A stretch of DNA of 64,000 nucleotides, from positions 20,609,402-20,673,401 of the forward strand of contig OX424567.1 of the NCBI GenBank assembly GCA_949152475.1, given 5' to 3'. The stretch is from Terebella lapidaria. Lineage: Eukaryota > Annelida > Polychaeta > Terebellida > Terebellidae. The notes beneath the pieces were generated by a model. It ran no database searches. It was given only the letters and a program-made list of their open reading frames with translations, and had not been told where the DNA came from. The position numbers and the translations under genes were made by a program. This document shows, one piece after another, positions 58,437 to 64,000 of the stretch (the stretch's first letter is position 1; each line of letters opens with the position of its first letter).

Positions 58437-60549
58437 ATGAACACACAGAAGAAATCCGGTGTTAGACTGGCTTTTAATACACAACGGGCATTTCAGAATA
58501 GAGAGTATCAGCAATGCCAGGTGTGTCAGGAGGCATTTCGGTCTCCCAAGGTGCTACCGTGCGGCCACAGCTTTTGCCTCTCTCCTTGCTTGGAGCTGTT
58601 GACAAAAGACAAGGACCAAGTCCGATGTCCAGAGTGCCGACTCCATCATCCACTGCCTGAAGGTCAAGCGGAAGGCTTTCCAACGAATGAGTACATCATA
58701 CAAATGATGAACAAGTGGCAGGGTAACACAGAGAAGGAGCAAAATCGCCTGTGCCCATTATGTGATAATGAGGATACCTTGACGAAGTGTTCACATTGTT
58801 CACTCGTGATATGCCAAGCCTGCTTGCAAAAACACAGCGTGGAAATGAAGGATGAACTCGTGTTAAGGTTGAAAGGATTACAGAAAGAAGCTACTGACTT
58901 GGATCTTGACATCATTGAGAAAAAAGCCAACGAACAACTCGCCGCTGAGATCGACGATTTTTCTGCGAAAATTGTAGTTGCAGTGTGTTCTGTCAAAGAT
59001 GTCATAGACAAGAAAGTAGAAGACTTAAAGGCCGAACTTGGTCAGCACAAAGATTCTGAAGAGGAGATGATAACAGAACGCTTGTCCAGCCTCAAAGAGA
59101 AGCTTTCAGAGATTGACGAATTCTGCAATTCTAGCATTTCGAGAGTAAATGCCAAGGACTTCGTTCCCGCTCAGGGTATTCTGACAACTCAAAGAAAATG
59201 CCAAGGATTTGGCAGACCAGATGAAGACACTGAAGATTGGTGTTGCCAGTTTTGCCACGCCAGAAATCAATCTTGATACAGGTAATGCGATCGAGAGTGT
59301 TGCTTCTTTTGGTAATGCAGTAGTTCAAGGAGCAGAAGTACACATCAGTTCTGAAGATAATGATTTTAGACTAACGGCAGCAGAGACAATTATCGAATAC
59401 GACTTTCTCAGGTTGAAGCGTTGTATAGGAAGATATGGTGACGAAAATGGACAGTTTGACGGAGCCACTTGTCTTGCGGTTTGTCCATTCACTCGGAACA
59501 TTGTAGTTGGAGACAAAGGAAATGGTCGCATCCAGGTCTTTAACGAAAATGGAGTGTTTTTGGAGTCCAAATACAAACAAAGTGAAGACGACCACCTCCT
59601 CTTCCTAAATCTTATCGATATTGCTGTAGGTGAGAATGGTGACATATTGGTACTTCAGTATCGTTGTCTAACCATAATCCCGGTCGGGAAACAGCAAGTA
59701 TCCGTCGAAGTCGGCTCTGCAGTCAGTCTCACACTGGACAACAAAGGACGAATTCACATCTGCATGGGAATGAGTGGTGTCAGTGTGTACCACAGGAATG
59801 GCTCACTGGCAACTACGTACAAGGCAGACATTGGGTGCGTTTTTTGTGTACGGATCACAAACTTGATCCCGGATCAGGATCAGGTTTCTGATCCGTACGC
59901 GAAAAACACTTCTGACCCCAAAATGTGATCATTTCGTACATGTATTATAGTTGCTTGGTAAACACATAGCCAATACAATATGGATCACTTTCAAAATGGA
60001 GAGAACAGTGCAACAGCAAATGCTGAGAGCAGGTTTATTAGGTCTCTTCAATCTTTATGGTCTTTCTGATCCCAGATCCCGGATCACAAAACCTGATCTT
60101 GTGAGATCAGGTTTTGTGATCCGGGATCAGGTTTGTGATCCGTACACAAAAAACACACACAGCAGATTGTTGTACAGAATAATGGAACTATACGCATAAC
60201 AGACGTTGCTAGGGAAAACGTTCGACAAAATCTGGTCAAAGGAATGACTGCTCAGAGCCAAAATGCGAACCGTTATTACGTATTCAATGACAACATGCAG
60301 CTAATCGCTTATGGACCCATGAATACGTCGTATTCAGGCAAAATGGTTCTTGTAGAAAATAAATACATTTTGATCGCTGGAAACCAGTCTCACCGCGTGC
60401 ACATACTCGACCTCAAGTGGAGAGAGTTGAAGACATTAGGAACCACGGGCTACTGTCGCGGACAGCTGTACGGGCCAACCGGGGCAGCGATCACCAAGAA
60501 AGGACAACTCGTTGTCATCTCGAACAACAACATGTTGCAGTTCTTTTGA
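58437..60549 (+). pseudogene. TRIM-like RING / B-box / NHL protein, broken by a frameshift and a MITE
   Basis: Proteins of this layout are usually E3 ubiquitin ligases, expanded in many lophotrochozoans. The frame starts at 58437. It reads a RING finger (CQVCQEAF, PCGHSFCLSPCLELL, RCPECR; residues ~22-62), a B-box-type finger (CPLCDNEDTLTKCSHCSLVIC), then a helical coiled-coil stretch to about 59190. There a one-base shift in an A-run (AGAAAATGCC) moves the reading to another frame: LADQMKTLKIGVASFATPEI and NHL-type beta-propeller sequence (GRYGDENGQFDGATCLAV, VVGDKGNGRIQVF). At 59835 a 324-bp MITE interrupts it; the propeller resumes at about 60163 (IVVQNNGTIRITDVA) and ends at 60549. No introns are needed. 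A TATATAAA lies at ~58210. The nearest GT-AG pair around the MITE would not restore frame. Confidence 0.75.
59835..60158. mobile_element. 324-bp palindrome-rich MITE, rich in GGATCA
   Basis: The left end GTGCGTTTTTTGTGTACGG is inverted at 60140-60158 with one mismatch, and the similarity continues inward through GATCACAAACTTGATCCCGG. Each end also contains its own palindrome (59845-59905 and 60065-60145). Possible target sequence is the related GCAGACATTG/GCAGATTG on the two sides, which is not exact. Confidence 0.7.
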
Positions 60550-63500
60550 AATGATTCGTGCCAAGGGGCGTGTCAGTGCGTGGATTGGAATCAGATGAAT
60601 GGCATCATATGGAAAATATGTTTGCAGTATTCAAAGAAACATAGGAGAATAGGACATGTAAAGAAAATGGGACATGTAAATACCAATTACGACAGACCAA
60701 TAATAATGGTGTTTTAGCATGATTAGGCCTAAAAATAATAATTTTCTGTTTCTCGTCCCCACCCGCCTGTGTTCAAGAGCAGCCTCCCGGATTTCTTTAT
60801 TTGCGATTCTCAAATAAAAAATAGAAAGTGTTCCCGCCCCTATTTTGAGGAGAGTGAATGATCGAGACACCGAATTACAGCATGCAACTTAGGTATATAT
60901 TTAACTTACCACCTTGTTTCCACTCTCCGCCAACTGAGACAAAGACGCTACCAGTTTTCAAAAACAGTTATTCCATGTAGTTACATGTGTGTAATAATAC
61001 ATAGAAAATTGTGATCACGAATTGATTTCCTCATGTATACTTCAATAAATGTATTAAATGATAGAACGGATTTCCACAATTACTCATCATTGAAACAACA
61101 AATTATCAACTGACGGTTTTTGATGATAATACTACTGGTATACAGAATCATTCTCTGAGGCTTGAATCTGCTTGAATGAATGAAGTCTCTAGAAATGAAA
61201 TCATTAATGTCATGTAGTGTGAAATTTCTCCCTACATAATTTTCTCATGAGCTGAGGACGGTATTTTTGGCAAAATGAAAAATAAAAAATAAAAAGTCCC
61301 TCCCTAGCCAGTTTTGAAAAAAAATAGAAAGACGAGAAACAGAATTTTTCTTAGGCCTTATATTACTATTGACGGATATGTTAGTTGCTTAAATTTAAAT
61401 ATATTCTAATAAAGCCTTTTTGAGAGTATTTTGTATCATTGAAAGGGATGAGCTGATTCCCTCGATGATTCTGTTGATTTCTCATCATAGAAAATATTTG
61501 TACATAATTGAATACATGTATATTATGTATTACTGATAATGTCAGAAAATATGTGTATTGGAAGTTTACTTTTGTAGAATACATCACGATTTGCATCATT
61601 TTATTGACGGTAGCGATGCGATATATTCGTATCACATTCAAATATTTAGCCACAGTGAATGTCGCATGTCTTAGTTCCTGCTTTACCAATTCAATGGATT
61701 TCTTTATTTTAAAAAAAGCCAGTCTTGGTATGTAATTTAATAGAGTGCGTAATATTTAATCCGAATTATATTAATGAAACTCATTTGGTACATCAATATA
61801 TTATGTAATAGCAATCATGCGCTTCGATTATTCATATTGCCTACACGTACATAAGGAAAACTGCTTGTACTTTCATACCGTTGAATAAACAATTGTGCAC
61901 TATTCCTACTTGTTCGTTACACCAATTTCACACTTCTACTTGGGCTACTTCAAGTACATGACATTGAATTATTGGTGATCAAAACACCGTGGACACCTAT
62001 ATGCACAAGAGGAACTATTGTGGTATATTCACAAGAAATCAAACACAACATCCTCTCAATTTCTTAAAGATATATTGGCAGAAAAACTATTTGTTCCAAA
62101 TCAACTACAAATATGCCTATGACCTCAGAAAAATGGGTTACAAACCCATCCTTGGTTGATCAAACTATGGTTGATTAAATGAATAAATCAAGCATTTGAC
62201 AGCACTAGCAGCCGCTATTCTTTTGTTCTGTGTGCCACTCAGAGTTAACTCTGACCTGTCCTAGATAACCAGTGTTCACGCTCGAACATATGCGAGTAAG
62301 CTGAAATCGCGGTAGTGTCAACAAACTCAAACGATCTCCTGAAACTCTCATCGAAATGAACAAGAAAGGGGCATTTGTTGAACAAATCAAGTGCATATAT
62401 GTAACCAGTATGTTTTCAGAAATATATGGCAAAATCCTTCACTTTCTGCCAATATCACTTTAATTGTACAATTAAAGATCACTAGTCTTTGTTGACTGGA
62501 CGATGCATAGCTTTTTATCATTGTGGTCGAAGTAGCCCGATGCCATGACATTCAACCATGATTAATTTCTACTCAATGGTTCCACCAGTGGCCTGGATGT
62601 TGCCAGCTTCATCGAGCTGGATCCAGACACTTCTCTCGTGTCAACCTCGTACCTTCCTGGAACCAGCACACCCAGGCTCCTCTTTCGCCTTTATCTAATC
62701 CACCCAGATGCCCCAATGTTAGAACTGTTATCATAGACGTGGAATCAATACCCAGTATTATGTATTCCGAGCAAACAAAACAGGGTCCGTTATCCAATCT
62801 CATAGTCCGGGGACAGAAAGTCATATCAGGCATACAAAGTGAGAGAAAACAAAAATGACAGGGAAACTCATGAACCCCCGTAAATGGCCATTAGGAGGTG
62901 AAATCAGGTGTTCCGGAAAGAGTGAGCATTTCCTGCCCCACTAGTGGCACCCGTCATGAATTCCCCAAAATTCCGAGCGAGCAAAACAGAGTCCGTTATC
63001 CAATCTCATAATCCGGGGGCATAATCATCTTCGAACTTCACTCGAATGTCATCATAGTTTGACAAAGTATGTCCAAAACCAGCTGATAACCTTGGTCAGC
63101 TAGCCCAAGCAAATAGACCTTGACAAATATGCATTTTTTTTTCTCATTTCGAGGCAAGGTCTATGCATATCACTATAAAAGGTTTCACTGGTTTTATGAA
63201 TTTGGCCCTTATGTGTTGAATCATGAAAAAAGTAAGTGTTTATCATAGGTTTGTCAACATGCCTTCCACATATAGCATACCACTGAAATTTCATAATAAT
63301 CACTCATTGAATTACTTCCCAAATCAATGCATTTGATTTAAGTCTCCACTTCAATAAAACGCGCAGGCTGTAAGGTATGCCTTTTTTCATTAGGATTAAA
63401 AGATCGACGGGGATCCAACCATTGAACATTAAGTTGAAACAGAAAATACATTGCTCCAATGCCCTCTCGTTATGTGTTTCTGCTAATTAGACTGTATTCA

Positions 63501-64000
63501 TGGGTTTTCCTCATGATTCACACGAACTCTCAATGATCATATTTGTAGAAATATGGAGTTCGAAAGAAAATTGCCGTTTGACTACGTTTGAAGTATATAT
63601 ATAAGATACAACATGAAACCTTTACCTGAACCACATACAGAACATGTATATCAATACAAGTTTTTTTATATTGTCACATTTAGCAACATGGTGTGTTTAT
63701 GGACAGGCAAGCGAGACATTCACAAGTGTCGAGCCCGTTGTTCAGCTACCATTATCACCATGTACATGGCATATAAAATTGACTTGTACTTCTCAAGAAA
63801 GTCGGACGACAAATTCATACCAAAGTTCAGACTCGTAATTATCTGAAAAACTCGAAGAGGCTTCTGTGTTAAATAATTGTGATAATTATACAGTATTCAT
63901 GCATATTTCATCAAACACGGAAAGCGCATACATTTAATTCAAAAGTTTGAAAAGAGGGAAGTTGAATCCATGGCATGGTATTTTGTCATATGCATGTACG
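60550..64000. other. Non-coding region; dispersed repeat at 62.7-63.0 kb
   Basis: No gene recognised. The segment 62765-62812 is repeated at 62971-63019 in the same orientation (shared TCCGTTATCCAATCTCATA), and 62734-62783 has an inverted copy at 35031-35080. These are parts of an unclassified dispersed repeat. Confidence 0.45.

Noticed and set aside
59835..60162. MITE in the TRIM-like gene as a regular intron
   Set aside because: A GT (59835) and an AG (60161) exist near the ends, but joining them does not keep the reading frame, and the perfect inverted ends identify a transposon.

Overview
The window looks like nuclear DNA of an invertebrate animal, most likely a lophotrochozoan and perhaps a mollusc. 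Genes are split by short GT-AG introns, mobile elements are dense and varied, and the protein set includes an Engrailed homeobox protein, a RING/B-box/NHL (TRIM-like) protein, and the conserved eukaryotic proteins CDK5RAP3 and BZW (eIF5-mimic). The species cannot be named from sequence alone.

Layout. 0-0.6 kb: the tail of a Gypsy-like element, cut by a small MITE. 1.25-5.57 kb: a decayed Ty1/copia element on the minus strand with a complete 3' LTR, a truncated 5' LTR and a tRNA-iMet-type primer site. 5.57-12.4 kb: a CR1/L2-like LINE on the minus strand, full of long G-runs. 12.9-15.3 kb: inverted-repeat elements. 15.9-21.7 kb: CDK5RAP3, plus strand, 14 coding exons, predicted 510 aa. 23.6-28.9 kb: BZW, minus strand, 12 coding positions with one position duplicated, predicted 422 aa. 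These two genes converge tail to tail. 29-42.9 kb: no gene recognised; DNA elements plus GC-rich islands that may regulate engrailed. 43-45.7 kb: engrailed, minus strand, two exons, 299 aa. 45.8-51 kb: engrailed upstream DNA. 51-57.6 kb: remnants of LTR elements, a diverged tandem repeat and a GC-rich insertion. 58.4-60.5 kb: a TRIM-like gene broken by a frameshift and a 324-bp MITE. 60.6-64 kb: no gene recognised.

The most interesting locus is BZW. Its seventh coding exon exists in two tandem versions (26075-26184 and 25459-25568). They have the same length (110 nt) and the same phases, and including both would break the frame, which is the signature of mutually exclusive exons. Its introns also carry four copies of a box C/D snoRNA-like sequence. 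The element just upstream of box D matches the start of 18S rRNA, and the box D+5 rule points to the adenosine equivalent to human 18S A99. Three copies sit in tandem ~360-bp units in the intron just before the duplicated exon, and one of these has lost its boxes.
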